64,000 bases of DNA from Dolomedes plantarius (Eukaryota > Arthropoda > Arachnida > Araneae > Dolomedidae), in contig OU015490.1 of the NCBI GenBank assembly GCA_907164885.2, positions 206,054,481-206,118,480 of the forward strand, written 5' to 3'. Position 1 is the stretch's first letter. Each line of letters starts with the position of its first letter. The notes under the pieces were generated by a model. It was not told where the DNA came from and did no database searches. It saw only the letters and a program-made list of their open reading frames with translations. This document shows, in pieces, positions 34,935-47,845 of this stretch. A program made the translations under genes and the position numbers.

Positions 34935-35889
34935 GTAGCATCGAATTTTTGTTATGGATCATATCATTGTTAAAAACTATGTTAGGGCTAAAGACATAAT
35001 CGGTATTTTCAGTGTCACAGTTTGAAAAAAATGGGAAAAAACCAACTTTTTAAAAAGTTTTCTACAATTTTCTGATTTAACTGAACCAAAAATTTCTCCT
35101 CACATGAATTTTCAAATCAGATTAAGTGAAAATTACACATAATGGAATATGCACTGAGCATATAATTTAATACCAAAAATTGCCTGGTGATTAAAAGTTG
35201 AGAAGTAATCAGACTTTTAATGTGCTGAATATGTTTAGCACAATATTTAAATAAGACTTTAATATACATGAACTAGATTACTACCTCGCAAAACTTCCAA
35301 GAAACAATTTCAACTAACTATTGTATAACTTTCCATATAATTTGGCTTTCCATAAAACTCCAACTGATGTTCAGAATCAGTTGAGTTATTTTTCAGGCAC
35401 AACTTTATCAACATATTTAATTATGAAACTTTGAGAAAGTAAAGACAATTTACAATGCATTTCCCCCCATTTTTTAAACAGCTAAACAAGATGCTCAGTG
35501 GAATTTTAAAAAATTTAGTACAAATTTAGTACAGGATCAAAAATATAAAATAATGGTCTATTATGATTTGAAGGATGATTATATACTTAAACAAGGGGGG
35601 TAGCAAAATAGGATATTGTTTAATAATAAAGTCAGTTGTTTTAATAATAAAGTCAGTTGTTCAGTCAAGAAGTCAATTATTGTATTTTGATGATCAGAAA
35701 TTTTATGTCTTAGAACATCAAGCAATTCAATTACCACATTTAATACATTTTCACCATCACTCATTACTGTTTTCATTTAATCCAAATTCTTTATATAAGT
35801 ATTAAGACTTAAAATGGAATAAACATGTTTAACAGAGAGAAAAATTTATGGCATGCATAAAATTAAATTTTACCAAAATTTAAAATTAC
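34935..35889. other. gene-free AT-rich DNA
   Basis: No gene. TTAATAATAAAGTCAGTTGT is duplicated in tandem at about 35621 and 35641. Confidence 0.5.
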
Positions 35890-36930
35890 TTAGCCCATTA
35901 ACTAATGATCTAATACATCCAAAAGCAATTTCCTTTTTACTACTTCTGTAATGAATTATCAACGAACCTCTAACAACTTATCAGGAAATTCTAAAAATAT
36001 TTTTAAAATTTTAATGTTAACCATTAAGAATAAATAAAGCTTGGTACTTCACATTTTCATAATATAAATATCATTTTTCTGTTATTATAAAAGACTCTGT
36101 AAACCAGGCGTTTTGCTTTTTGGAACTGTATCTTGTATCCGTGAATTCATTGATTATACAGGAGTTCTATTCCATTATTAAGAAAGGGATTTTTCATTCA
36201 CTTATCAAACACACATTTTGATATAATAAACCACAACTCACAATGGATGTCTTATCTACAATTTTATAAACAAACTTTGTCTATGAACACATTTTATATT
36301 TTCTAAATAAACCTTGGCATTTTATAATTTTATAATATAAATCTCTTTTTTTGGCAAGAGTTAAAGTCTTTCACAAGAGTCGTGTTAACTGAAATCCCCG
36401 GACTGCACTTTCTCACTCACCTAAAACCTTAACAACAAGCTTCACAGTTGAAAAAGAATAAATAAAGAAAATCAATATTCTATCCACAAATTATTGAGAC
36501 CAAAGTTTATGAGAAAGTTCAGATTAGCGTCTAAGTTAAAAAAACTAATTTGAAATTTTTAGTTGTTTAATAAATATTTTTAGTTTTTTTCATAGAAAAA
36601 ATTTAATTAGTTAAAAATAAATCTAAAAAAATATTAAAAACAGTGATTTGGGCCACAAGTCCACTGCTGAAAATAAAAGTATATCTCGAGAATAAAAAAA
36701 GGTAGGCTCAGTGGCGTTAAAAACTTACGCAGGTTATGAGATCCAAGTGGTATTTGTCTTTCAAGCCTGAAGCTCTGAATAGATTCCAGTTTCAAAATTC
36801 TGTAAAAAAAACCAATATTTTCTTATAATGCCATAATAAAAATTTAATGTTTTATCAAACCAAGAAGTATTGAAAAGTAGAGTTCTTTATAAACTTGCTT
36901 ATCACTAATATAAAAAGGGGAAAAGAAACT
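35890..36930. repeat. segmental duplication, copy 2
   Basis: The second copy of 33540-34500, with the same landmark order, including GACTTTCACAAGAGTC at about 36366. It differs by an internal insertion at about 36090-36300 that carries one arm of the 32670-33350 palindrome (AAACCAGGCGTTTTGCTTTT). The isolated motif GACTTTCACAAGAGTC is found again at about 38545. Confidence 0.75.
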
Positions 36931-39074
36931 AATTTTACCCTTTATATATATATATTAAGCCAATAAGTTCACATTTATTTTGCACAGCATGACAACAAAA
37001 TAATTTCCAAAAGACCTTTAGAGATGAACAGCTTATAGATAGTTATTGAGAACATTCTCAGATTTATAAAAACTCTTATCGTACAATATCTATTACAATA
37101 AAGCAATTTTTTGTATGTACACATTCTGATAATCTACAAATCTATATACTTATAAATATATAATTTAAAAACATGGAATGCAAATTAATAAGTTAAGAAA
37201 CAATTTATGTATCTAAATAGTCTATTTTGGAATAATTTTCACTGCCATCATCTCTAATAACACTGATAAAAGTGATTTCAAACACGATACAAATTAGAAA
37301 ATTAAATGCACGTGGCATCTATATTGACACAAATTTAAAACTCTAAACTTCTCATTACTCCAGAGGTTCTTTGAATGAATTCAGGAATACAATGGAGTTC
37401 ACATACATACAAAAATTAATAATTCTTGAAAATATATATACACTCAATTGCAAGAATATATACACTCAGTTGCAAAAAGTATGCACCATTATGTTATTCC
37501 TAAAGAGTGAAATTGTTTTATTTTATATCTTCAGAGAGAGTAGAAATATAATCTAAATATCAAAGCCAGTTCAAAATATTGATTAATAGCAATTGAAATT
37601 CAAAATGTTCCTTAAATAAGCTTTTTATTTAATGAGATATTCAAAATAAAAAAATGCTCCAATATTTGCTATTGTTTCAATATTTACTTGACATGTGGAT
37701 ACTGATTAAACAATATTTTGATCTGGTTTTGAAATTTTGAATATATCTTTGCTCTCGATAGACATAAAGAAATTTCACCCAGTAGGAATAACAAATACAT
37801 ATATAGCAATTGAGTGTACACATAGAACATTATAAATAGAATTTAAAAAAAAATTATATTTTAAGGCTATTAAGATTATACATGAAAAATACCTATTAGT
37901 GTTTAGTATTTAAATTAAAATATATAATTATACTAAATACATTCTTTTAAATTATGAACACAAAAATTTTAAGAATATTTGTTCTTTATTTCTTTATAAT
38001 GTATAAAATGCAGTGTATTTTATAAAGTTTACTCAAAACACAATTTGATAAGGAATTCGGAAATAGATCCTTTTGTATGATTTACAAGTTCATTTTTAGA
38101 ATCTTTTATAATGTGGAACGTTTTTGAATCCATCTTTTAACATTTAGACATGGATAATTTGTTGCCTATTGATACCTGGCAATAAGAACATTGTAAAATA
38201 TATTTAATAGGAAAATGGACAATTTTTCCACCATTGAATACTATGCATGAATTTACTATGGAGGAATCATGTGTAACTGATTTATCAATCCAGTAGTAAA
38301 AAAATGTTTAATTTGGATTAACATATTAAAAAAAATTTCATTATAATTTTCTTTCAAATTTCTTTAAAGAAATAAAATGGAAAATATTATACTGGAAATG
38401 AAAATACATTTTTATTTTTCAACTATGTAGATTTGGAATTGATATTTGTGTCATGTATTTTATACTTTCTAAAGGATATAAAAATCTAAATAGTGCGTAC
38501 AAATTACAATTCTAAATATTAATTTAATTAGCAAATACTTAAGACTTTCACAAGAGTCCATTTACTTCCTTTGTCCATCTAAAATATTAACTGAAAAACG
38601 AATCTTAAATTATTCCGAAACAAAATGTTTTTATTTATACATACGAAAGTGCTCGTAAGTGCCATAAGTATTGCTAATTCAATACACTCAGTTCAGTAGA
38701 GTTTGATCTGAAATATGGTCAATTCATATTATAACTTGGATTAAAACACTATCTTATAACAGAAATAGAATAATGTTCACTATGTAAGGGTGTTAAATAA
38801 AATCTAAAGGCAATAATTTAAGACTAACGAATGAAACTTACTTGTGGATTAATTTCAGCGAACTTGTAATCAATCTTTAATGGCGCCTTTTCAATCACGT
38901 GCAACTGAATGTCCAATCAGATGACACTAGTGCATTGTAGTATGACGAGGCGAAAAAAAAGATGGTTTGAAATTTCATTATGCTATAGCTTTCAAAAGCT
39001 GCCTTTTGGTATTGAATATAAAATTTTATTGCTCTACTGAAATATTTTTCAGGTGCTTCAAAATAGATATTTTT
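36931..39074. other. gene-free AT-rich DNA
   Basis: No gene is supported. A short duplication of ATATATACACTCA-TTGCAA occurs at 37431-37470. From 38850 to 38940 there is a less AT-rich patch with no recognised feature. Confidence 0.5.
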
Positions 39075-39439
39075 GTGAAAAGAGATAAAATTCTTTTTTT
39101 CTGTTTATTTTATGGTATATTAAATTAATAATATATATTTTTTGTAAATAAAATATTCAAAATATTTTTACAGGAAACTTAGGTATTTCTAAGTATTTCT
39201 AATTTTTAGATGTCATTACAGAACAACTGATTTTGTAGAATTTCGCAATTTTCATCATCTTAATTTTACAGTAGTATATTCTTATAATACACATTGGAAT
39301 GAAAAAAACAATTTTTAATTAACGGACCTTAGTTAAAATAAACAAATCACATTTATTTAGAAAAATATTAATGTAATGTCTTTAAAGGCAAAGTGTTATT
39401 TTGAAATAAACATTCATATTTTTCAAAAGTCCATAGTAA

Positions 39440-39735
39440 TCATACATGGTTTGCTTTACTTATTTCACTGACACATTGAATTGCTTTCTGTTTGTCATCA
39501 GAAATATGCCTCTTCATAGGAAGTCCTGTTACTTTAACATCATTCCATTCAATCATATCAATATAATCCTTGGCATCAAAGTTTATACGTTGAAATAAAA
39601 ACTTTTTGATGCCACCTTCATTTTCAGCCCTTGCTTTTAGATTCCGGGGTAATCCAAGCTCTCTCTTACATGACTGCGATCATCTGATATCATACAAAGG
39701 ACGAGATTTTCAGAAGCAGATTTCTGGCACTGGAA
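39440..39735 (-). pseudogene. inverted C-terminal fragment of the unnamed repeat gene
   Basis: The minus-strand reading gives ASENLVLCMISDDRSHVREL, GLPRNLKARAENEGGIKKF and INFDAKDYIDMIEWNDVKVT, then KRHISDDKQKAIQCVSEISK and a stop. This part is less damaged than the plus-strand copy. It lacks the CHTQAVER segment seen in that copy. Confidence 0.65.
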
Positions 39736-39799
39736 AATGTATATAAGATAGCATAATAGCATTTTTCAATGACAACAACCAGAATTTAAACATTACTGT

Positions 39800-40850
39800 A
39801 ATTGGAATGGGTGGAACTGCCGTGAACACTGGATTGAATAATGGTGTGGTTCGTTTATTTGAAAAGGAATTAAGAAGGCCACTGCAGTGGTTGATTTGTC
39901 TATTTCATGGAAATGAACTGCGCCTACGTCCTAATTTGGAGGAGAAATAGGTAAACAACTAGAAAACTGCTATGAACTTCCAGTAATTGAATTATCACCT
40001 ATTGAAAATGGCATTCCATTACTAGAAATTAAGGATGATTTAAGTGTGGACCCAAAATATTTGTTAGAAATGTCTAATGCAATCTCTGTTGGAAGGTGCT
40101 CTTCTGATTTGTCTATGAGAAAACCAGGAAAACTTTGTTATTCATGATAGCTTACATTAGCAAACCGAATACTTCACTTGTATGTGGGAACAGAATGTAC
40201 TGCAAAAAAAATCTCCGAATACTGACTGAGTACATTTTGTAAGTATATGCATCTGTTTCGTTTCACATAAAGCGGAAACTATCTTATATCCATGGATCGA
40301 AGCACTTGTGGAAACTTGTAAGCTATTCACGTTACCTCCATCAGACTCTTAAAAATGTAATTGACCCAGTCATTCAAAGAAATTCGTACTTTGCTGCTTC
40401 TGAAAATCTCCTCCTATGTATGATATCAGTTGATCGCAGCCACGTAAGACAGCTTGGATTACGCCGGATTCTAAAAGCAAGGACTGAAAAATGAAGGGGG
40501 CATTGGAAAGTTTTAAGTTCAACGTATAAACTTTGATGCCAAGGATTATATTGATATGATTGTACGTAAAGATGTTAAAGTAACAGAACGAGGCATATTT
40601 CTGATTACAAACTAAAGCAGTTTCTAAAGGAAGCAAAATAATCTGATCAGGAGAGTCAACGTACTGACTTCAGCAATTTTCCATGTCACACACAAGCAGT
40701 AGAAAGGATTGTTAAATTCGTTACCGAGTCACCCTTACCCGTCCGTGGCACTTCTGCAAGAGTTGCATTGATAAAAACGAAAATACATTCTCAAAAGATA
40801 ATGCCAAAATTTAATAATAAAAAACAAAACAAAACACAATTCAATGTGTC
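39800..40850 (+). pseudogene. decayed gene of an unnamed multicopy arthropod family
   Basis: The plus strand, over several frames, gives GGTAVNTGLNNGVVRLFEKE, LRRPLQWLICLFHGNELRLR, GKQLENCYELPVIELSPI, DPKYLLEMSNAISVGRCSSD, LANRILHLYVGTE, VIDPVIQRNSYFAASENLLL, MISVDRSHVRQLGLRRILKA and NFPCHTQAVERIVKFVTESP. From memory, this set of blocks in this order recurs in many uncharacterised arthropod and cnidarian proteins that behave like repeats. I cannot name the family or its activity. The NTG and LICLFHGNE blocks would fit an RNase H-like transposase fold, which is only inference. Stops and frameshifts make this copy dead. Confidence 0.6.
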
Positions 40851-40905
40851 AGTGAAATAAGTAATGGAAACCATGTCTGATTACTATGGACTTTTGAAAA
40901 ACATG

Positions 40906-42214
40906 AATTTTTTTTTTTTCAAAATAACGTTTAACATCCCCAATCTCAAAGAACTTTTTAATCTTATGCACAGTAAGTGTGCGTTTAAATTTTCTTCTAC
41001 ACCCACTTTTGATTATATTCCTAAATCTGAAAAAGTTAAACCTCTGAATCAGGCTGATGAGCTTAAAGCAGGGTGTTTAACCTTTTGCAGCATCTGGGCC
41101 ACATGGTAAATTTTTTCAAGGCAGGCTTTTTTCAAGGCAGGCAAAGTCAACTACATTCCAAAGTTTAGTTTTATTATGAAAATGAAAAATACATTGTATA
41201 TGTAATGTATAAAATATTATAATCTTGGTATGCAATGTGATGTGGTAATTTTGAACGAAATCGAACATAATGTGATTTTTAAAATTTGGGTTGATCTAAA
41301 GCGAATTGCTCTCGACTCTAACTTAACTAGCATTAATGATCGAATCAATCTCTCAAACCAATTTTCTATCCTAGGAAACTGTCGTAATCCGGAGGAAAGA
41401 AATTCCCGCTGCTAATGATGAATTTCCTGTTAGGCGGGAAACCAAACCTGAGCCATGTTTTTTTTTTAATGGCTGAAGGGTACAAAGATATCCTCAACAA
41501 AATGTACAACCTAGTCAAAATTCAATATCCCAAATCAATTTCATGAAACTTTGTCAAAATCTTATCTGAAAACATTACTGCAATTGGATTAATATCGGAC
41601 CTTTCAAAATTACTTAATTTACTTACGCATTGAATTTTTTTGGAAAAAAAATCCCAAAACCGAACGGCCACTTAAAAATTAAAAATTTATGTTCCGATCT
41701 TAATATTTCAAATCTTACCCAGTCCATTAATTGTTCACAGGTTAATTCTGATAGTGTTATTCTGATAGTGTGGTTTCTGATAGTGTTTAACATTTTTCCT
41801 TTATTTTTCTGTTCCATGCGAGGCAGTTTCCTCTTATTCAAGTTCCACACTTGATACCCTATCAGGGAATGCTGGTGTGGGGCGTTCGTTTTTGCTTCCC
41901 ATGCTTCAGTCCTCGGTTCGATCCTACAAAGTGCAGTTCTGTTATCTGTACTCACGGATGTTCAAACCTGCCAATTTAATTTATTAAATATAACTTACTT
42001 ATTATTTTAAACTTAATTGCCTTAATTTTTATTTCTAACATTTATTTAAACTAATTTTTTGGCCTTTTTTTTCTTATTGTAAATATTATTTCTCGTATCC
42101 TGATTCAATTACAAAAAAAAACAATGTAATATATATTCTTCAATGTACGTACTGAGGATAAAGGGTCTTATTTTTTGATATTTTTTGGTGTCTCATGACA
42201 TCTACTGTCTATGT
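40906..42214. other. 1.3-kb insertion in the right arm, no gene
   Basis: This segment has no match in the left arm. A plus-strand B-box-like GGTTCGATCCT (41918-41928) is present, but no convincing A box precedes it. TCTGATAGTGTTATTCTGATAGTGTGGTTTCTGATAGTG is a short tandem triplication at about 41748-41788. Small frames carry no recognisable domain. Confidence 0.4.
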
Positions 42215-42530
42215 CTCTGACATTACATTACATTAATATTTTTCTAAATATGTGTGATTTGTTTATTTTAACTAAGGTCTGTAAATTTAAAATTCTTTTT
42301 CTTTCATTCAAATTTGTATTATAAGAATATGTTACTGTAAAATTAATACGATGAAATTCGAGAAAAAATTCTACAAAATCAGTTGTTTTATAATGGCATC
42401 TAACAATTAGAAATACTTAGAATATGTAAATTTCCTGAAAAATATATTTTGAATATTTTATCTACAAAAATATATATTATTATTTTAATATACTATAGAA
42501 GAAATTTAAAAAAATACAAATTTTATCACT

Positions 42531-42899
42531 ATTTCCTCTCTTATAAATAAAGAGTGGTGAAACAAGGACCCATTTTTAAGTAGATATTTAATTTCTCCAG
42601 TAATATATAAAAATAAACAATGAAACTAATTTTCATCTGTTTTTATAAGCTTCTACGGAGTTAAAAACATACACACAGAATACAATCTTTACATACAAGG
42701 AAAATTATGTGAATTTTCACATAATACAATTATACAATTTCACATAATACTTTTCACATAATACAATCTTTACATACAAGGAAAATTATGGGAATTTTCC
42801 GCGTAAAAGAAGTTTCACAACAATGAAATAAATATTTTTGAAAAGTCTGTTAAATTTAATCTTCGCCTTCCCTTTCAAATCCATAATTCTGATGCAGAT
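42531..42899. other. gene-free AT-rich DNA
   Basis: Short direct repeats only: TTTTCACATAATACAAT and CTTTACATACAAGGAAAATT each occur twice between 42685 and 42800. Confidence 0.5.
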
Positions 42900-43375
<476 letters not shown>

Positions 43376-44087
43376 AGGTATGCATGTATGTTGAATAAAT
43401 GTTATAAATAAATAAATATAATAACCTCTTCAAGAAAGGCAGATTTTTTCTATACACCAAGTTTGGAAAATAAGGACATGTTGAAAGATCTCATATTTAT
43501 ACTATGACATATACATTGAGAAATACAAAGGCATTGAATGGCTGAGAGGAAAAAAAATCCACCCTAGGTATAATAGATCCCAAACGTATTGTTCTTTATC
43601 GTTGGCACTTTATGCTACTTATTTTTCGAACGACCAGAATGTCAAGGATCGAAATTCAAAGAACAATCCTTCTCCCTTTTTGTGCTAGTAAGTACCAGAG
43701 AAGTTTCTTCGCGAGTACAAAGGAAAAGCTGTTCAGATAATTCAAGAGAAATTCATTCTATTTCCTCTCGTCCAGGTGCTCCTCACGTAAACTTTCCTTA
43801 AGAGTAATTTTGAATGTATTGTGAATGAATATGAAAGAGGTTATATGCGGAAAGTATCCTCTTAACAATTCTTAATTTTTTTTTTGAGCACGTGAATTCA
43901 TTTTTTAGGGTTACTGAAAAATGGGAATAATTTCTGAGATATCTTTTCTTATATATATAGAAATTTAACTGCGTCTGCATTTTCGGACTTTTGTTTAGGG
44001 TTTATACTACATTACAGGTCTTAGTGTAATGTAGTGTAAATGTTACGAAAAGAAAATATGCATGCTTTTAAATATAATTTTTTTTCT

Positions 44088-44153
<66 letters not shown>

Positions 44154-44423
44154 CAAAGATATAGATGATAGAGAAAACCAGTAATAGCCCTAAATCTACT
44201 TGCTGCCAGGAACAAACAACATGAAAAGAAAAGTAAGAAAGAGGTTTTAGACAGCATTTCTTCATCAGCGGTGTCAATGCTGTCTAAAATATAATGGATT
44301 GTTTCCGATGAGTATGATCTATACAATAAACATCCTCAGACATCGTACAATCCATGAAAAACAGAATAATTGATTAAAAAATGAATAATAGTACTTAACC
44401 AAAGAACACCAAGCCTGGCGCTA

Positions 44424-44458
<35 letters not shown>

Positions 44459-44700
44459 CATTTTTGTAACGTATCGAGTTACGTCGCATGGAGAGCTAAA
44501 TGTCTGAAACTTATTGTTTCAATGCCCACTCTATGACAATTATTATATGCAGGTTGTGTCAGATACGAGTGTTTCAGACACTCGTTTTCTCTGTGCTGCA
44601 GCTTCCCCAGCAGACGCTATCCGTTGATTATATCAAACAATGAAAGATAATAGACAAAAATCAAGCAATGCAGACTTAATATAAACCAAGAATTATTCAA
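43376..44700. other. gene-free DNA with TA tracts
   Basis: Contains (TA)n at 44094-44154 and 44428-44456. A duplicated word GCTGTCTAAAA / TTTTAGACAGC lies at 44246-44290 in inverted orientation. No gene is supported. Confidence 0.5.
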
Positions 44701-44759
44701 GGAAAAATACCGGATCACTGTATTGTCGTCCTACTAACAACGGGACCTACCAAAAGTCA

Positions 44760-44860
44760 ATGGCATGACCTGTTTACGTGTCCTTACTTTCCGAAACTAC
44801 CCTCAAAAACTTCTGAACGGAATAGGCCTCACATATTCTCCAACTTGCCCTTTGTGTGCT
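44760..44860 (+). pseudogene. jockey-like LINE, C-terminal (RNase H tail) fragment, left part
   Basis: The plus frame reads LRVLTFRNYPQKLLNGIGLT then YSPTCPLCA. This resembles the end of jockey-type reverse transcriptase proteins, in which an H-x2-RIG-like stretch is followed by CPLC and, later, HL..CP. The frame continues across the hAT insertion at 48047. Upstream sequence towards 44500 is too decayed to assign. The fragment is non-functional. Confidence 0.55.
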
Positions 44861-45120
44861 CAGTGGCGTACCTAGACCATTTGGGGCCCGGGGCGGATTT
44901 ATTTTTGAGATCCCCCTCCCCCCTTAAAAAAAAGCAATTTTTAACTTTTTCTTATGACAGCTAGCCTTTCTTTGCCTTAATCAGACCGTCTCCACAGGCT
45001 ATTGACCTATGCAGAGAAAAAATACACATAATAAGGGAGCAAACTCGTGCAGTACGAGGTGATAAATGATCATTACTGTTTAAGTGTTAAATTGAAAAAA
45101 AAATTACTTCAATGCTTTTA

Positions 45121-45211
45121 ATTCGAGGCACGTTCGAGCAATCGAACCAACGACGTTCCGAAAGGCAGAGCTCCGAAAGCAACGTTCTAACCGTCTGAGC
45201 CATGAGCTCGT
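45121..45211 (-). repeat. tRNA-like SINE head inside the hAT
   Basis: On the minus strand CGAGCTCATGGCTCAGACGG gives an A box (TGGCTCAGACGG), and GTTGGTTCGATTGCTCG gives a B box (GGTTCGATTGC) about 45 bases later. The spacing suits a tRNA or tRNA-derived SINE. The arms do not pair as a clean cloverleaf in my reading, so a SINE head is more likely than a functional tRNA gene. Confidence 0.55.
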
Positions 45212-46094
45212 TAACTTATAGTTTGGTACAAGATTAAAATCAGTTCTACGGCGCTGGATTTTTGCTGTATGAATATTTCCTCTAGCCAAGGTGGACTATA
45301 AAAGGCTTGGCCGTTTTATTAATTAAAACAACAATAGTTAAAGACAAAATTTACATTAAAAAGAAAAGGAGCCGTTTTGTAGCTTATACGTACTTATAAT
45401 ATTATAGTATCTTCAAGGAAAACCAACGAAATATTTTACTTTGATCTACATTAACTTTATTGGTAATTCAACTTAAATTTTTTTTATTTTTCACAAGGCA
45501 GTATACATTTCAGTATGAGTATGAAAAAATTAAAATGGGAATACGTCAAAAACATTTCGTGTTAAGGTGAATACAGTAGAAGTTTATTTGGATCAAAAAT
45601 ATTTTTTTTTCAAAATAAGATATACGTAAAGGTCAAGTCTAACAAAATATCTTTACGTTTATATATCCATCCTATTTTTCTATACACAATCTCATGTGAA
45701 GACAGAACTAAGGGAAACACAATTCTGTATTAATTCTGAATAGATAAAATCCTCCTTTTATAATTTTCTCTTTCTTAATTTTGAATCAGAAAATTGTCTA
45801 ATTGTCTCATGGAAGTTTATTTTCATAACCAACTTGTTTCGGATGGATAACATTTCTAGTCCATTTAGCCTGACTTAGGTCACTATTGAGCAATATCCAC
45901 CATGCACATAGTTTTGATGATTTTCAGATTTGAAAAACTTATTTCACAAGTTGCGACGGAAATACAAATCGTGAAAAACAACTTTAGTGCTGAACACATA
46001 TTTGGTGCTGGGTCTTGAAAGTCCAATGAAAAATGAACTACCAAAAATGGACTGAAAAACCTGAAGAGCTGACCATTTTTTACTTCCTCTGTAT

Positions 46095-47531
46095 TAATAT
46101 TTGAATCTTGTATATGACGTCTTAGTCTTTTTTATTTCTGGCAAAACCTCGTATTTAGAAAATTCGTCGTAACTTTCAGTTAGATGAGAAATAAGTTCTG
46201 GCAATTTCTGATCTGGAGCTCTGATCAAATTAACCGACTGCAAGACTTCAAATATCTCATGAATCAGTGGAGTAGCGAGCATAACTGGCGTACGGGGTCC
46301 AATACCTTTTTGGCGCCCCTCTGCGAGTGGCAACCGGGACATGATAGACTCCCTTGCCCCCCCCCCCCTCCTCGCTACGCCCTTGTTATGAATGATCTCC
46401 ATGGATCTTGTTTGGAGTTCCAAATACAACCTATCTACACAATGGAATATGGACCTCCTTAGTTCTTCTTGTAAAGATAAACCTTCATCTTTAGCTTTTT
46501 CCCCCGGCATCATCTTTTAAGATCTTTTTCTGCCTCTCTTTTCAATATAAATTCCCATTAATTCACATTACTGGGAAGCGAAGTGCAAAGCATCACTAAC
46601 TAAATATTTTCTATTTTCCTTAATGAAAAATTCCAATTCTCTTAGTTAACTAAGCCTCGTCCAAGGAATTTGTAGGCAGCGTTGATTGTGGTTGATTTCC
46701 TCCAAAATGTCTGACCACAGACGTAGAAAAACTAAAAACGAAAAATCGCAAATATTTGCCATTATAATCTGAGCTGATCCTCTTGTATCTAGGTTTTCAG
46801 ACCCGTAGCACAGCTTTTCAACTGCATCGATCAATTTTTCATAATTTTTCATTACTGGTTTCACAGCTACTTGCTGCGCACCCCAGCTTGTATCGGACAT
46901 ACTTTTAACCGCTTCTACCACAACGGCAGTCAAAATTTCCCATCTGTGAGTTGAGCCCGAGTAGAAGTTGTAAAAATTTTCCAGTGCGCCGAAAAATGTC
47001 ACACTGGTTGGAGTGTAAATAAAAGCGTGCACCCCACACAAATTGAGTGAGTGATTGGCCCATGCCACGAAGATGACTCTTGGAAAAACTCCCTGCCTCG
47101 TTTTAATAAATAGGTTTTCATAGCATCCGATAGGGGTGTTGGCCAGTTACCCACATCACAAAAAAAGAGGAACTTTACATATTTCGTCTGAAATTCCAAT
47201 ATCAGGTTCTGCTTCACCTTCTTTTTGAGGTAATGTTCCGTCTCCGTCTAGGCCTACATAGTCATTGGCACTAACTCGAAGAGGAAGAGTATCCCCTAAG
47301 TCTTGTTGACTTATCTTGAAACTTTCTTCCTGTGTTTGAGGCGGCACTGATCCCACAACAGATTCTAATTCATCCAATCCAACTCCAGAACTAGTGGGTT
47401 CTTTGCTTTTGAAAGAGGAAGGTTGTTGTTGTTGGACGAAGTTTAAAATTGATCTTGAGATCAGCTCTGTTCTTTTTTCTTCTTTTTTTCAATTTCCCCT
47501 TTTGAGCCCCACTAGACTGTTTAAGCTTCAT
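46095..47531 (-). pseudogene. hAT transposase (ZMYM1-like) with internal deletion
   Basis: From ATG 47531 the minus strand starts MKLKQSSGAQKGKLKKRRKK, the usual basic leader. The acidic linker DELESVVGSVPPQ follows (about 47350) and then CDVGNWPTPLSDAMKTYLLK (about 47130), the beginning of the TTF-type zinc finger. It then jumps directly to WANHSLNLCGVHA (about 47050), skipping the rest of the zinc finger and the first catalytic region. WEILTAVVVEAVKSMSDTSW and FLVFLRLWSDILEEINHNQR are typical of the central domain. The C-terminal part ELRRSIFHCVDRLYLELQTR is interrupted by a MITE. Frameshifts and the deletion make it inactive. Confidence 0.8.
46265..46385. mobile_element. 121-bp hAT MITE nested in the hAT transposase
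   Basis: The ends are CAGTGGAGTAGCGAG and, inverted, CAAGGGCGTAGCGAG. Flanking octamers TCATGAAT (46257-46264) and TTATGAAT (46386-46393) match at seven of eight positions. A C-tract lies near the right end. It splits the C-terminal coding region of the host transposase. Confidence 0.8.
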
Positions 47532-47718
47532 GACAGTATTTATGAAAAATAATAAGTACACTATAATATCGCTTTTAATATATTAAATGTCTATAGGCGA
47601 AACATTTAGAAAGTGTCCTACTCGGAGTACCTGAGCGAGAGAGAGAAATAAGATGATAGAGTGGGCAGAAGTGCATAGCATGATTCCCCCACTACCTTGT
47701 CGATCCTCTCAAACCTAC

Positions 47719-47845
47719 AGTAATCTCTCGTCTTACGCGGTTTTGCTTACCCGCGGTTGACCTATCTTTACCACCCCTCATTTACGCGAGCCAAGGTCTC
47801 ACTTATCCGCGGTTCGAAAGAGGAAAAGAAGGATTCGCAGGCCAA
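47719..47845 (+). mobile_element. solo Tigger-like terminal fragment
   Basis: CAGTAATCTCTCGTCTTACG, followed by CGGTTTTGCTTACCCGCGG and TTACGCGAGCC, resembles one end of pogo/Tigger elements with CAGTA-TCC-TCG and TTACGCGG words. No opposite end is visible, so I regard it as a fragment. Confidence 0.45.

Larger units (their letters stand above)
39075..42530. repeat. large inverted-repeat structure with a split right arm
   Basis: The left arm (39075-39725) is matched in inverted orientation by 40394-40905 plus 42215-42530. The left arm lacks about 200 bp present at 40620-40830. The right arm is interrupted by about 1.3 kb (40906-42214). Matching landmarks are the coding stretch around 39460-39720 and 40400-40615, the words CAATGTGTCAGTGAAATAAG and GATTACTATGGACTTTTGAA, and the flank ACATTACATTAATATTTTTC with TTTGTTTATTTTAACTAAGG. 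Whether this is a transposon with very long terminal repeats or an inverted gene duplication is open. Confidence 0.7.

Noticed and set aside
41860..41950. A tRNA or SINE around GGTTCGATCCT
   Set aside because: Only a B-box-like word is present. No A box lies at the right distance on the same strand.
45121..45211. A functional tRNA gene
   Set aside because: A and B boxes are present, but I cannot form the acceptor and anticodon stems of a normal cloverleaf, so a SINE head is more likely.
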